Notes: generated from the letters alone by a model not told the origin. A stretch of 64,000 bases of DNA from Lachnospiraceae bacterium (GCA_900767585.1 CAAFZP010000129.1:34098-98097); one strand, 5' to 3'; positions 1-9,954 are shown, counted from the first letter of the stretch. Translations and numbers: made by a program.

Positions 1-197
1 GACTGTATGATATCGATATCGTTTCCCGTCTGTTCCTTCCAGTGCCGGATAAACATCTGGTTGTATGCCTCATACAATTCCCGGGTCGGATCATAAGATA
101 CATTTATAATATAGTCCCGATGTGCTGCATTACACCCGGTAAGCACCGTTGCAAGAAGCGCGATGATGCATACAACTGTTTTTATTCTTTTTTTCAT
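1..197 (-). CDS. Sulfate ABC transporter substrate-binding lipoprotein, N-terminal part (runs off window)
   Basis: Reading the minus strand from the ATG at 197 gives a lipoprotein signal: Lys/Arg-rich start, hydrophobic core, then an LTGC lipobox. The mature part begins with the [15 protein letters not shown] motif and a [14 protein letters not shown] stretch, which are hallmarks of the Sbp/CysP sulfate/thiosulfate-binding proteins. The protein would sit on the outer face of the membrane and pass sulfate to a CysTWA permease; those genes would lie beyond position 1. The cysteine synthase gene is directly upstream on the same strand, so the pair forms a sulfur-assimilation operon. Only 65 codons are visible. 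The ribosome site is weak (CAGG about 9 bases before the ATG). Confidence 0.85.
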   Translation of the reverse strand, partial: MKKRIKTVVCIIALLATVLTGCNAAHRDYIINVSYDPTRELYEAYNQMFIRHWKEQTGNDIDIIQ

Positions 198-237
198 ATT
201 TCATACCTGTTTTGTAGGAATTCATCTCATATTTTTT

Positions 238-257
238 CCCGCATATTTCTATGCGGG
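238..257. other. Perfect 8-bp hairpin between cysK and the sulfate-binding gene
   Basis: The arms CCCGCATA and TATGCGGG flank a 4-base loop. On the transcribed (minus) strand the stem is followed by a run of A, not T, so it is not a standard intrinsic terminator for cysK. It may act as an mRNA processing or stability element that lets the two genes be expressed at different levels. That role is inferred. Confidence 0.4.
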
Positions 258-273
258 AAATGTGTGTCATGAA

Positions 274-1209
274 TTATTTTGAAAATAATGATGTTGACAG
301 GTACCGGTCTCCGGAATCCGGAAGCAATGCAACGATTGTCTTTCCTTTGTTCTCCGGGCGGTTTGCCAAGATTGCTGCTGCCTTCAATGCTGCACCTGAA
401 GAAATACCAACCAGGATTCCTTCCGATATTGCAAATCTTCTGCCTTCCTCAAATGCATCATCATTTTCAATCGGAATAATCTCGTCGTAAATCTTTGTAT
501 TCAGAACTTCCGGTACAAAACCTGCTCCGATTCCCTGAATCTTATGTGGTCCCATGATGCCTTTGGACAATACCGGGCTTCCGGCCGGCTCCACTGCTAC
601 AATCTTGATATCCGGATTCTGTGACTTCAGATACTCTCCGATACCAGTGATTGTTCCGCCGGTTCCAACACCTGCCACGAAGATATCTACTTTTCCATCG
701 GTCTGCTTGTAGATTTCCGGTCCGGTTGTCTCTTTGTGGATCTTCGGATTTGCCGGATTTACAAACTGTCCTAAGATGTAAGAACCAGGTGTCTCCTTAT
801 GAATCTCCTCCGCTTTTTCAATCGCACCCTTCATGCCCTTTGCGCCTTCTGTCAAAACAATCTCTGCGCCATAAGCCTTAAGCAGGTTTCTTCTCTCGAT
901 ACTCATCGTATCCGGAAGTGTAAGGACTGCCTTGTATCCTTTTGCAGCTGCAACTGCTGCCAAACCGATTCCTGTGTTTCCACTCGTCGGCTCGATGATC
1001 GTAGCACCCGGTTTGATCAATCCTTTTTCTTCTGCATCCTCAATCATAGAAAGTGCGATTCTGTCTTTTACGGAACCTGCCGGATTTAAATACTCCAGCT
1101 TTGCAAGGATTGTCGCATCCTTGACTCCTGCCTGCTTTGAATAATTGTTCAGCTGTAAAATCGGTGTATTCCCAATCAACTCTGTTGCGCTCTGTTTTAT
1201 ATCTGCCAT
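274..1209 (-). CDS. cysK: Cysteine synthase (O-acetylserine sulfhydrylase)
   Basis: This PLP enzyme makes L-cysteine from O-acetyl-L-serine and sulfide in the cytoplasm. Its 311 residues match the usual family length. Visible motifs are NPAGSVKDR with the PLP lysine at K48, the substrate loop PTSGNTG near residue 75, GTGGTITG that binds the PLP phosphate, and [14 protein letters not shown] near residue 220. It is the first gene of a cysK-sulfate transporter operon and has a near-consensus promoter at 1245-1273. The family also contains cystathionine beta-synthases, but the lack of extra domains and the transporter context favour CysK. Confidence 0.95.
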   Translation of the reverse strand: MADIKQSATELIGNTPILQLNNYSKQAGVKDATILAKLEYLNPAGSVKDRIALSMIEDAEEKGLIKPGATIIEPTSGNTGIGLAAVAAAKGYKAVLTLPDTMSIERRNLLKAYGAEIVLTEGAKGMKGAIEKAEEIHKETPGSYILGQFVNPANPKIHKETTGPEIYKQTDGKVDIFVAGVGTGGTITGIGEYLKSQNPDIKIVAVEPAGSPVLSKGIMGPHKIQGIGAGFVPEVLNTKIYDEIIPIENDDAFEEGRRFAISEGILVGISSGAALKAAAILANRPENKGKTIVALLPDSGDRYLSTSLFSK

Positions 1210-1227
1210 TTGTATCTTCCTACCTTT

Positions 1228-1244
1228 CCTATCAATTTAGTAGG
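1228..1244. promoter_or_regulatory. Candidate Rrf2/CymR-type operator at the cysK start region
   Basis: The sequence CCTATCAATTTAGTAGG is an imperfect palindrome with CCTA/TAGG ends, placed immediately after the -10 box. Rrf2-family cysteine regulators such as CymR bind comparable AT-centred dyads near promoters of cysteine genes. No regulator gene is in the window, so this is inference from position and symmetry. Confidence 0.35.
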
Positions 1245-1273
1245 ATATTATCACATTCTGTATCACTTGTCAA
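1245..1273 (-). promoter_or_regulatory. Sigma-A promoter of the cysK operon
   Basis: On the minus strand a perfect -35 TTGACA (1268-1273) is separated by 17 bases from the -10 TATAAT-like box TAATAT (1245-1250). The start codon of cysK is about 36 bases after the -10 box. Confidence 0.8.
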
Positions 1274-1314
1274 CATTATCCAGCAAAAAAAGCGAAACCA
1301 TTTTTCACAGTTTC

Positions 1315-3666
1315 TTACTTTTTTGCCGCTGCTTTTATCAATGCTTTTATATATCCAACTGCCTGCCGGTATTCTTCGTCGGAAATCTTCCGGGAAGAAA
1401 AGCCTGCCAGATTCAATATCCGGATCACAGACGCTTTCTGCAAAGCCAGTGTCTGCTGTTCGTCGGTATTTCTGACATGTGCAATCATACACGCAATCTG
1501 GGTTTCATAATTTTTACAGGTTTTTAAATCCGGGTGTTTTTTCTCATACCGATGTGTCATACGGCTATAGTACATAACAAGCTTATCATTATAGGATGCC
1601 TTCGCAAAGTGAATATAGTACAACATAGTTTTTATGCCATATCTGAAAATCAAAGCCAGCACAAAAAGTCCTGCAAGTCCTGCTAATGCAAACAATATAT
1701 TCCGGACAAGCTGATCTGATATCGTAAATGCATTTGTATTTTCTGTCACGTCTGCATCTGCCTCTCCATCAGCGCCGCCCATCATGTCTGCAAACTCATC
1801 CCAGAAATTTGTTACATCTTCCTCTTCATCCGAAGATGGCGTCACATCAACCGGATACCAGCCAAGCACCGAATCATAGATTTCCACCCACGCATGGGCG
1901 TCCGCATCTGTCACATTTACTTTTACACAGGCAGTCTCCCCGAGTTCCGAATCCCCTTCGTAGTAGTCCGAATATGATTCGTCTTTCACAAGTTCTCCAT
2001 CTAAGATCTGATCATAATCGATTGCATATCCTTCCACATAGCGGGCCGGGATTCCCATATACCGGAAAATCAGGACCGCTGCACTTGCAAAATAAGAGCA
2101 ATATCCTTTTTTATTTTCTTCCAGGAAATAATTGACAAAATCTTTTCGTTTCGGTGTCTTACCCGGGCGGACGGTATATGGATAATTCTCCTGATAATAT
2201 TCCTTTAACCGTTTTACTGCCTGTTCGTTTGTCGCAATCGTCCCAATCGCAGCCGCTGCTTCCGAAACAGCCTCTATATTCTCATCCGGCACATACAAAT
2301 CCATATCTGTATATGGCATTATGTCATAATCCACAGCAGTCTGGTTGTCATCGAGTCTCGGATAATAGGATACTTTATAGTTCCGGTCTGTCGATCCCTC
2401 GAGTATCTCATATGCATAGTATGGCCTGTATACGTCTGCCGGTCCATCCACGCATTGAATCTCCATATTAGCATGAGATCCATACGCATATCCCTGTTCG
2501 TAACTCTTTTTTAATGCCTCCGCCTCCGCTTTGCTTGTTTTTATCGCATCATATCCACGGATTTCATCCATAGACGACCATTGGTTGGCATACGGATTGT
2601 ACCGGACACCGGTAAATGACTTCAGGAAAATACGATTTGATGTATATGGTGCCATTTTGACAACCAGATCTGTCTGATTGTCCAGATAAACCGTTGATAC
2701 ATCCCCAAGTTTTCCGCTTTTAAGGCCTCCATCATTACCGCCTCGTTGATAAAAGCCCTCGAGTCCATCCACAAGCAGTGTCGTCATCGCGCTCATCGAT
2801 AACTTTTTATATTTGTTTTCTATATATCCTGTATTAAACGAATCGGCCGGTCGCAAAGAACTTGCACTCACAACGACAAACAACACCGTCACAACCGCAA
2901 TCGCGCCAGCCTGTATCATGCCCTTTACATCATAGACATACGAAACTTCCCGCTTTTTCTTTCCCTGTATCACAAATTTCCGGCTGCTTCTTTTTATGGA
3001 TACCTGTGGACTGTAATGCCTGCCCGCCTTAAATACAACCGCCATTGAAATTCCCGCCAGCATCATAAGCTCATACAAAAGATCCGGTTCCTCTTTCATG
3101 TAAAGCGGAATCAGATTCAGACTCATGATAATGACGATTGCCGTTGCATATTGCATCCGTCTCGAGATATATACATTTAGCAAAATATCCAAAACGATTC
3201 CGATAAACAACGCAACAAACGTGACTGTCACGTACCGGTTCCCGATTTTTTCCTGATACAGTTTCTGGACATCCACATCAAAATACTGTGCTGCCTGATC
3301 AACGGTGATATTCACAACCGCATAAAACCCACTGTTGATATAATCCCGGAATACCAATACCAGAAAAGCAAAACTCACAAACAAAAACAGATACCCGAGA
3401 TTTTCCACCAGCAGGCGGTAATATAGCATCGCACATCCAAGTGACATAAGCAGGATGATCGCATGGCATAGTCCGACCTGAAAGCGAATATTAAAAGCTG
3501 TCAGATAAAAGCCTATACTTCCCATAGAAAGAAGATAGACAATGAATCCTTTCAACAGCAGGGTAAGTACCCGGTTTTCCTTCTTCTCGAAGAATTCTTC
3601 CTGCAGGTACACGCCCTCGCACAGCTCCATCGGTTCAATTGTATCCACATTCGTCTTTTTTGCCAT
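1315..3666 (-). CDS. Membrane transglutaminase-like protease/crosslinker (TgpA-like)
   Basis: A 783-residue integral membrane protein. The first ~225 residues hold several transmembrane helices, another helix lies near residue 250, and the large middle part is predicted outside the cell. The transglutaminase core carries a full catalytic triad: C523 in GYCSYFAS, H591 in DAHAWVEIY and D607 in PVDVTPSS. A last helix near residue 665 is followed by a cytosolic tail. It ends an apparent operon with a DUF58 protein and a MoxR ATPase, the set commonly found with such proteins. The role of these clusters is poorly known; an action on cell-surface peptides or proteins is likely. The start has a weak ribosome site and lies 8 bases after the previous stop, so translational coupling is probable. 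Confidence 0.85.
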   Translation of the reverse strand: MAKKTNVDTIEPMELCEGVYLQEEFFEKKENRVLTLLLKGFIVYLLSMGSIGFYLTAFNIRFQVGLCHAIILLMSLGCAMLYYRLLVENLGYLFLFVSFAFLVLVFRDYINSGFYAVVNITVDQAAQYFDVDVQKLYQEKIGNRYVTVTFVALFIGIVLDILLNVYISRRMQYATAIVIIMSLNLIPLYMKEEPDLLYELMMLAGISMAVVFKAGRHYSPQVSIKRSSRKFVIQGKKKREVSYVYDVKGMIQAGAIAVVTVLFVVVSASSLRPADSFNTGYIENKYKKLSMSAMTTLLVDGLEGFYQRGGNDGGLKSGKLGDVSTVYLDNQTDLVVKMAPYTSNRIFLKSFTGVRYNPYANQWSSMDEIRGYDAIKTSKAEAEALKKSYEQGYAYGSHANMEIQCVDGPADVYRPYYAYEILEGSTDRNYKVSYYPRLDDNQTAVDYDIMPYTDMDLYVPDENIEAVSEAAAAIGTIATNEQAVKRLKEYYQENYPYTVRPGKTPKRKDFVNYFLEENKKGYCSYFASAAVLIFRYMGIPARYVEGYAIDYDQILDGELVKDESYSDYYEGDSELGETACVKVNVTDADAHAWVEIYDSVLGWYPVDVTPSSDEEEDVTNFWDEFADMMGGADGEADADVTENTNAFTISDQLVRNILFALAGLAGLFVLALIFRYGIKTMLYYIHFAKASYNDKLVMYYSRMTHRYEKKHPDLKTCKNYETQIACMIAHVRNTDEQQTLALQKASVIRILNLAGFSSRKISDEEYRQAVGYIKALIKAAAKK

Positions 3667-3674
3667 TCTAAAAC

Positions 3675-4715
3675 CTACTCATTCTCCTGCACAACCATCT
3701 GTGCGCCCTGTCCATCTGTATATACATGCAGATATGCGTGCATCTCCGGGTGTACAAGCGCCATGTGTTCCGCCGCTTCATTTGGATTTTTGTACGTTTT
3801 TTCGTAGTACATGCGTGTAAATGCCGCATCCAGATCTTCTTTATAGTCGATTCTCATATCTTCATATTCATACCGGTTTGCGCTCCAATACAAAAGCCGC
3901 ACGGTCGTCTGTGCCTGTATCAGTTCCAATATGACCGAATACGTCATCGTAAGAACTGCGCTTAGTTCTGCCGGGCGGCCAAGGAAAAGCTCCGGCACGA
4001 TCACGAGTTGATGATCCGACATGCTGACACGGTCTTTTACCATCAAAATATCCCGCTTGGCAGAGAGTTTCCAGTGGATACTCATCAATTTATCGCCGGG
4101 GATATATTCCCGTATTTCCTGCACATCTGAAAAATCATTTCCCCGTTTTGAACTTTCCTCACTCTCAAGCATTCCCTGTTCGAGCGCAGTTTTCTCATAA
4201 GGAATATCCGGGACTGCGCGCGGAAGAATACTTTGTTCTGCGGCTGATTCCACTCGTTTTTTTAGTCGAAAAAATCCCATTAAATCTTTGATGTATACAC
4301 AGGAGACACTAATCCGGATGATTCCCGGATATGCGGCCGTGACCGGAAGTGAAACTGCATATCCTTTTCCTGCATGAACCGGAATCGAAAAAATCTGCTG
4401 TCCAATCGTCTCAAGCAGGGTGTTCTCCACATTCACAACAAGCTTCGTGTCAAGGGATACAAACCATGTCGGATTTTTGACCCGGATTGTAAAATACGCA
4501 GTCTCCCCCTGAACCCCACGGGAATCCTGCGTACACGTGACTTCCACATTCAGATATCGCCGCAGAAAAACAGCAGCAAAAAACGAAAGCACAGGTCCTG
4601 CCAGCATCAAAACAAGAGCAAGAAAATAAAAATGGCTATGTAGAAATATATAGATTACGCCTGTTACAGCCACCAGTATGCCATATCCAATTATGCGAAA
4701 AATATATTCTGCCAA
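3675..4715 (-). CDS. DUF58 domain membrane protein
   Basis: 346 residues with two hydrophobic helices at the N-terminus (about residues 8-50) followed by a beta-rich region and the diagnostic DUF58 stretch EIREYIPGDKLMSIHWKLSAKRD near residue 200. DUF58 proteins are partners of MoxR ATPases and often have a VWA-like fold. The start codon appears to be TTG at 4715, three bases after the MoxR stop; the next ATG would remove the membrane segments. This points to coupled translation with the MoxR gene. The exact cellular function of the MoxR-DUF58-transglutaminase trio is unknown. Confidence 0.85.
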   Translation of the reverse strand: MAEYIFRIIGYGILVAVTGVIYIFLHSHFYFLALVLMLAGPVLSFFAAVFLRRYLNVEVTCTQDSRGVQGETAYFTIRVKNPTWFVSLDTKLVVNVENTLLETIGQQIFSIPVHAGKGYAVSLPVTAAYPGIIRISVSCVYIKDLMGFFRLKKRVESAAEQSILPRAVPDIPYEKTALEQGMLESEESSKRGNDFSDVQEIREYIPGDKLMSIHWKLSAKRDILMVKDRVSMSDHQLVIVPELFLGRPAELSAVLTMTYSVILELIQAQTTVRLLYWSANRYEYEDMRIDYKEDLDAAFTRMYYEKTYKNPNEAAEHMALVHPEMHAYLHVYTDGQGAQMVVQENE

Positions 4716-4718
4716 ACC

Positions 4719-5654
4719 TTATACCCTCGGTGCTGCCACCTGCGCAACCAGCATGCCGATTGCCTGCTGCATTGAGATACCCTGTGCCTTTCCACGTGCC
4801 GAAAGCTTCACACGATGTCCTAACACATCGCGTGCCACATCCTGCACATCCTTCGCACACACATAATCTCTGCCATCAATCACTGCCATCGCCTTTGCCA
4901 TACGCAAAAGCGCGATCGTACCTCGCGGGCTCGCTCCCATCGAGAAGATCTCCATCGTCCGGGTTGCCTCCACCAGATTTACAATATACTCATAGATATC
5001 CTCTTTTACATAGAGATTATTTGTCATTGTACGCAGCGCAAGCACCTCTTCTTTTGAGATCATTTCCTGCACTTTTGAAACCGGCTTTTCCGCATTTCCC
5101 TTCAGGATTGCCACCGCGTCTGCGTGGCTTGGATACCCCATGGACAGACAGACCATAAAACGGTCCAACTGGGATTCCGGCAGCATCTGCGTACCGGAAG
5201 AACCGTATGGATTCTCTGTTGCGATTACTACAAACGGATCCGGCAGCGGCCGGGTCACGCCATCGACCGTTGCCGTTTTTTCTTCCATGACCTCAAGCAA
5301 TGCGGACTGTGTCTTCGGCGAGGTACGATTGATCTCATCCGCTAAGAACAGGTTTGTAAAAACCGCACCTTCACGGTATTCAAATTCCTTGGTGGCAGAG
5401 TTATACATTGAAAAGCCTAAAATATCACTCGGCAGTACATCCGGCGTAAACTGCACACGCTTATAATGCATCGACATACATTTTGCAAATGTTGTCGCAA
5501 GCGTCGTCTTGCCTACACCCGGAATATCCTCCATCAGAATATGTCCACCCGCGATCACGGCGGCAAGAACCTTCTTTACGACATCCTCCTTGCCTTTGAT
5601 CACTTTGTTGACTTCTATCTGCACCTGTTCTAATTTCTGCTGCATTCCATCCAT
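4719..5654 (-). CDS. MoxR-family AAA+ ATPase
   Basis: A 311-residue cytoplasmic ATPase. Walker A is GVGKTT at residues 46-51, Walker B LFLADEIN at 102-109, followed by sensor-type IATENP and arginine-finger region LDRFM. The C-terminal lid matches AAA_lid_2. MoxR proteins act as chaperones that assemble or activate partner complexes, here presumably the DUF58 and transglutaminase proteins encoded just downstream. AGGAGG lies 7 bases before the ATG. The preceding sigma-like gene ends only 15 bases upstream, so all four genes probably share one transcript. Confidence 0.93.
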   Translation of the reverse strand: MDGMQQKLEQVQIEVNKVIKGKEDVVKKVLAAVIAGGHILMEDIPGVGKTTLATTFAKCMSMHYKRVQFTPDVLPSDILGFSMYNSATKEFEYREGAVFTNLFLADEINRTSPKTQSALLEVMEEKTATVDGVTRPLPDPFVVIATENPYGSSGTQMLPESQLDRFMVCLSMGYPSHADAVAILKGNAEKPVSKVQEMISKEEVLALRTMTNNLYVKEDIYEYIVNLVEATRTMEIFSMGASPRGTIALLRMAKAMAVIDGRDYVCAKDVQDVARDVLGHRVKLSARGKAQGISMQQAIGMLVAQVAAPRV

Positions 5655-5669
5655 ACAGTTACCTCCTGC

Positions 5670-8600
5670 CTACTCCATATTCTTCGATCCAACCTCTGAG
5701 CCACCCCACTCAACGACGGTAAATCCTTTTCTCTTTGGAGCTGTCAATACTTGTGGTTTTATATCTATTTTTTCATCCACCGATTTCCATGCCATAAAGA
5801 TACGAATGGTAGTATCCGGCAATGGATCAATATCCAATACCGCATTATCCGTATAAGTGGTTGTCTGGAATGAAATAATGTTATATTTGTTATTCTGCAT
5901 ACGCGGCAGCCAATATATAATAAACTCGTTTGCCTCTTTTCTCGTGAGTCCGAGTTTCTCAAGTGATTCCTCCAAAAATGCCGCAGTGTCTTTCCCTTCC
6001 ACGCAGAATCCTCTCGACATATCAAATGGCTGATTTGTAACGCCTTCCCAATATAAATAGTTATACTGCTTTCCATCCGCATCGTACAACGTGCCATCCG
6101 GCTCTGCGGTTACTTTCCATCCATCTCTATAATCCGGATAGGTACATGTCAATTTTCCATTACAATGCAGCTTGACCGAAACCTCCTCGCGCTTTTCCGG
6201 ATATAGATATATCACGGGCTTTTCCTCACCAAAATACGACATATCCATGTCATAAATAAATACCGATTTTACCTCATACCATTCTGACACTTGATCTGCA
6301 ATATACTCATCTGTGCCGGTTGTAGCATCGCCGAGTTCCACACGAAGAATGGAGCCGGCCTCTAAATAAAGATCATTCGAATCAAACTGCAATTTCGTAT
6401 CCGGCATAAACACAAGACCTATCTCCCTGCCATCGGTTGTCTTTAACTGTGCATTTCCATCGTCATAATAATACAAAGCAAGCGTACCATCCAAATAAAC
6501 CGCATCACTTGCAGGTACTTCTGCCTCTTTTGTCTTTGGAACGGTCGCATCAAACAGAGATGTACTATCATTTACCGAAGCCGTCAATTGATATTGTTGC
6601 GACATCCCTGCATCTGGATTTTTTGTAATCATTATATTAAATATTTCGCTGTCTGTTCCAATCATACCGGCAGTTAATTTCGATTTATATTCTTCATTTG
6701 CAGTAATATTCTGAATACCTCTTCCTCTGAAAAAAGTTTCAAAATCCTGATAATCACCAGTTGCTTCATCTGTTGGATCATCCACAGAAGAATAATCGTA
6801 ATAATTATGGGATCCCAGCCCCTTGATTACTCCATTTTCAAATACATACTCTTCTTCTCTCTGACTAATATACAGTGATGAGTTATCATAATCAGATTTT
6901 TTATCAAGGTAACTATAGTCGCTGTTATAATAACTGTCATATACAAACTTATTATCCTGTACTTTTATTATCTGATACTTTATGTCTGAATATATATTTT
7001 CATTTGTTCCTGTATCATAATCGTCGTCTGTATAAGAATACTCATATGGAATTGCGATATGCCAAAACTCCTGCTGATATAAGCATAATGCCTTTTGTCC
7101 ATCACAATCAACCAAATCGGTTGATATCCGCACTTCTCTATAATCATTTGGTTCAATCCCTGCATTTTGCATACTGAAAAACATATTTCCTGTATAGCCC
7201 TCACTAAATGCATTGTAAGCGCCGGCAAAACCAAGTGTCTGACAATCGCATAATGTCACAGAATCTTCATTTCTTTTATACAAACTTGCTTCGATGAAAT
7301 ACCCCCCTTTTTCGCCTTGATCCATTCGGAATACAATTAACTCCTTTGTACCATCTCCATCATAATCTTCAATTGAAGATGAGAGAATCCCATTACTCGC
7401 AGAAATCCAGTTTGGCGCTTCCCAATCATAATCATCGGAATATTGGATATCAACTGTCTGACCATTTAGATCCAAAGCTCCATACAACGGAAGCAGATTT
7501 TCATTCATATACTTCACATATATCTGCTCATCTGTAAGAGTGTTCTGCGTTAACATTTCCGTTGTTCCATCTGCATCCGTTATGGTTGCATCACTTGCTG
7601 TTGCCACCACCGGCGCCGGATCTGCAGGATCTGCCTGATGTTCTGTAATCACATGATGGGCTGCGACACCGCCGCCAACTGCCAAAGCTGTCGCAACTGC
7701 ACCAATTGTTATCTTCCCACCAACAGTTGCAAAAAACGCACCAATTCCTTTTCCAGCTGCCACTTTACCTACGGTTGCAACGGCTGTTCCTGCCACACCA
7801 TTTCCGGCCGCTCCACCTGCCGCAGCTACTGCTACATTTCCAGCTGCCTCTCCCGCCGCAGCACTGTTTCCAACCACACCTGCAACTCCCGCATAGCCGC
7901 CGGCGGATCCAACCGCAGACGCTCCATATGTTGCTCCGGACGTTCCCATCACTGCATAGCCACCGGACATTCCAGCAGCAGATCCTGCTGCTCCGGCTCC
8001 CCTGGCAACCGCATCCGCACCGGATAAAGCCATCCCGACTGCCATAGCACCGGTTCCAACCGCAAGTACTCCACAAGCTTTGCCGATCCGGTCAATCAGT
8101 TTCTGTGGCACCTGACAGTAATAGGCATCTTCCTGCTCAAAATATTGCACCCATGGGGCTATCTCACACATAGATACGGAAGGATCCGATTCCAATGCCA
8201 AAAGATTGGTCTTTATTGTATACTTTGCATGTGCAAGGATCGTGAGCACTGCTTGTTCCGTTACCCCTAGATCCTGTGCAATCCGTTCTGTTGTTCGATT
8301 TCCGCAATAATGTGAGACTAACACCATACGTTCATAATCATTGAGTTCTGAAAACAGAATATCCCGTACATAATGTTGTTTTTCCTGACTCTCCGCTACA
8401 GTTGCCGGAATAACAAATTCACCGATCTCTGTGGTTTCCATCTCTTCCGGAAACGACCAGCTTCTTTCACGTACATACGCAGCACACACGCGTTCTGCAA
8501 TTCCATATATATAGCCATAAAAATCAGCTGCACTGGGAAGCCCTGCAAGCGTTCTTCCCAATTCCTCATAAATATACTGCACGCCATCCAAAATTTCATC

Positions 8601-8750
8601 TTCCGAAAAACTTCTATTTCCAAACAGATATCGTACATATGTGTACACATACTGCACAGATTCCTCAACAATAACGGAAAACGCACTGGTCTGTCCATTT
8701 ATATATGCATAAATTGCTTGTTCTAACGCTGGTGTAATTGCCTCATTCAT
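5670..8750 (-). CDS. Membrane-tethered sigma-70/ECF-like protein with large extracellular region
   Basis: 1026 residues from the ATG at 8750, which is preceded by GGGGAGG at 6 bases; an ATG at 8774 lacks such a site. The first ~190 residues resemble an ECF sigma factor: a helical region-2-like part and a region-4-like helix-turn-helix (ERMVLVSHYCGNRTTERIAQDLGVTEQAVL). Next comes a Gly/Ala/Val-rich low-complexity stretch of about 110 residues, one transmembrane helix (KITIGAVATALAVGGGVAA), and about 650 residues predicted outside the cell. The last ~160 residues start with VIYLYPEKREEVSVKL, a domain I cannot name. It heads the MoxR-DUF58-transglutaminase operon and may switch it or a surface regulon after proteolytic release; that is inference. 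Confidence 0.7.
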   Translation of the reverse strand: MNEAITPALEQAIYAYINGQTSAFSVIVEESVQYVYTYVRYLFGNRSFSEDEILDGVQYIYEELGRTLAGLPSAADFYGYIYGIAERVCAAYVRERSWSFPEEMETTEIGEFVIPATVAESQEKQHYVRDILFSELNDYERMVLVSHYCGNRTTERIAQDLGVTEQAVLTILAHAKYTIKTNLLALESDPSVSMCEIAPWVQYFEQEDAYYCQVPQKLIDRIGKACGVLAVGTGAMAVGMALSGADAVARGAGAAGSAAGMSGGYAVMGTSGATYGASAVGSAGGYAGVAGVVGNSAAAGEAAGNVAVAAAGGAAGNGVAGTAVATVGKVAAGKGIGAFFATVGGKITIGAVATALAVGGGVAAHHVITEHQADPADPAPVVATASDATITDADGTTEMLTQNTLTDEQIYVKYMNENLLPLYGALDLNGQTVDIQYSDDYDWEAPNWISASNGILSSSIEDYDGDGTKELIVFRMDQGEKGGYFIEASLYKRNEDSVTLCDCQTLGFAGAYNAFSEGYTGNMFFSMQNAGIEPNDYREVRISTDLVDCDGQKALCLYQQEFWHIAIPYEYSYTDDDYDTGTNENIYSDIKYQIIKVQDNKFVYDSYYNSDYSYLDKKSDYDNSSLYISQREEEYVFENGVIKGLGSHNYYDYSSVDDPTDEATGDYQDFETFFRGRGIQNITANEEYKSKLTAGMIGTDSEIFNIMITKNPDAGMSQQYQLTASVNDSTSLFDATVPKTKEAEVPASDAVYLDGTLALYYYDDGNAQLKTTDGREIGLVFMPDTKLQFDSNDLYLEAGSILRVELGDATTGTDEYIADQVSEWYEVKSVFIYDMDMSYFGEEKPVIYLYPEKREEVSVKLHCNGKLTCTYPDYRDGWKVTAEPDGTLYDADGKQYNYLYWEGVTNQPFDMSRGFCVEGKDTAAFLEESLEKLGLTRKEANEFIIYWLPRMQNNKYNIISFQTTTYTDNAVLDIDPLPDTTIRIFMAWKSVDEKIDIKPQVLTAPKRKGFTVVEWGGSEVGSKNME

Positions 8751-8784
8751 TGTCTGCCTCCCCGCAATATTCATTTCAATTACT

Positions 8785-9954
8785 TTATTTTACGATTCCG
8801 AGCTTCTTTGCCTCATCCGATACTGCCTTGGCAACGACCTTTGCCACTCTCTCATCAAAAGCACCCGGAATGATATACTCCTCATTTAGTTCCTCATCCG
8901 TTACAATCGAAGCAATCGCCTTGGCTGCCGCAATCTTCATCTCTTCTGTGATTGCCTTTGCCTTTGCATCGAGTGCACCGCGGAAGATACCCGGGAATAC
9001 AAGGACATTGTTAATCTGATTTGGATAATCCGAACGTCCGGTAGCCATCACGCGCACGCCACCCTTCTTTGCCTCGTCCGGCATAATCTCCGGTGTCGGA
9101 TTTGCCATCGCAAATACAATCGGATCTTTTGCCATTGACGCAACCATATCTGCCGTTACAATATTCGGTGCGGAGACACCGATAAAGACATCCTTCCCCT
9201 TCATAATCTCTGCAAGTGCTCCTGTCTGCTTATCCTTGTTTGTCACCGCTGCCATCGATACCTGTGCCGGATTCATCCACTCCTCACCTGGGCAGAGCGC
9301 ACCATTCTTGTCAACCAATACAACATTTCCGATACCAAGTGCAAGCAACAGCTTACAGATGGAAATACCGGCAGACCCGGCGCCATTGATTACAACATTT
9401 GCCTTATCAAACGGCTTTCCAACCAGCTTCAATGCATTGAGAAGACCTGCTGATACGACGATGGCTGTTCCATGCTGATCGTCGTGGAATACCGGGATAT
9501 CCAGTTCTTCCTTCAGACGGCTCTCGATTTCAAAGCAACGTGGAGCGGAGATATCTTCCAGATTGATACCTCCGAATACCGGAGCAATTCGCTTTACTGT
9601 CTCAACAATCTCATCGACATCCTTCGTATCCAGACAGATTGGAAATGCATCCACACCTGCAAAGCGCTTAAATAAAACAGACTTTCCTTCCATAACCGGA
9701 ATCGCTGCCTCCGGTCCGATATCGCCAAGTCCAAGAACGGCAGTACCATCGGATACAACGGCAACAGTATTTGCCTTGCATGTATATTTGTATACGTCAG
9801 CCGGATTCGCATGAATCTTGCGGCATGGCTCTGCAACGCCCGGTGTATAAGCGGTACTTAAATCATCGCGGTTATTGATAGGCACTTTCGATACAACTTC
9901 AAGTTTTCCGTGGTTTTCTTCATGCATTTTTAAGCTCAACTGATTGTAGTCCAT
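8785..9954 (-). CDS. NAD(P)-dependent malic enzyme
   Basis: 389 residues, the short bacterial form without a phosphotransacetylase domain. It decarboxylates malate to pyruvate in the cytoplasm. Motifs: TAYTPGVAEPC with the catalytic tyrosine, MEGKSVLFKRFAGVDAFPICLDT with the catalytic lysine, the metal-binding NLEDISAPRCFEIE, HDDQHGTAIV, and the dinucleotide site INGAGSAGISI. The start has AGAGGA 8 bases upstream. The next gene on the strand begins 34 bases downstream with its own strong ribosome site. Cofactor preference (NAD or NADP) cannot be read with confidence. Confidence 0.94.
   Translation of the reverse strand: MDYNQLSLKMHEENHGKLEVVSKVPINNRDDLSTAYTPGVAEPCRKIHANPADVYKYTCKANTVAVVSDGTAVLGLGDIGPEAAIPVMEGKSVLFKRFAGVDAFPICLDTKDVDEIVETVKRIAPVFGGINLEDISAPRCFEIESRLKEELDIPVFHDDQHGTAIVVSAGLLNALKLVGKPFDKANVVINGAGSAGISICKLLLALGIGNVVLVDKNGALCPGEEWMNPAQVSMAAVTNKDKQTGALAEIMKGKDVFIGVSAPNIVTADMVASMAKDPIVFAMANPTPEIMPDEAKKGGVRVMATGRSDYPNQINNVLVFPGIFRGALDAKAKAITEEMKIAAAKAIASIVTDEELNEEYIIPGAFDERVAKVVAKAVSDEAKKLGIVK

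Noticed and set aside
238..257. Intrinsic terminator after cysK
   Set aside because: The perfect stem is followed by A residues on the transcribed strand, so it lacks the T tract.
7638..8047. Long plus- and minus-strand ORFs rich in Cys, Ser, His or Leu
   Set aside because: They are shadows of the Gly/Ala-rich coding stretch of the sigma-like protein, caused by its biased codons.
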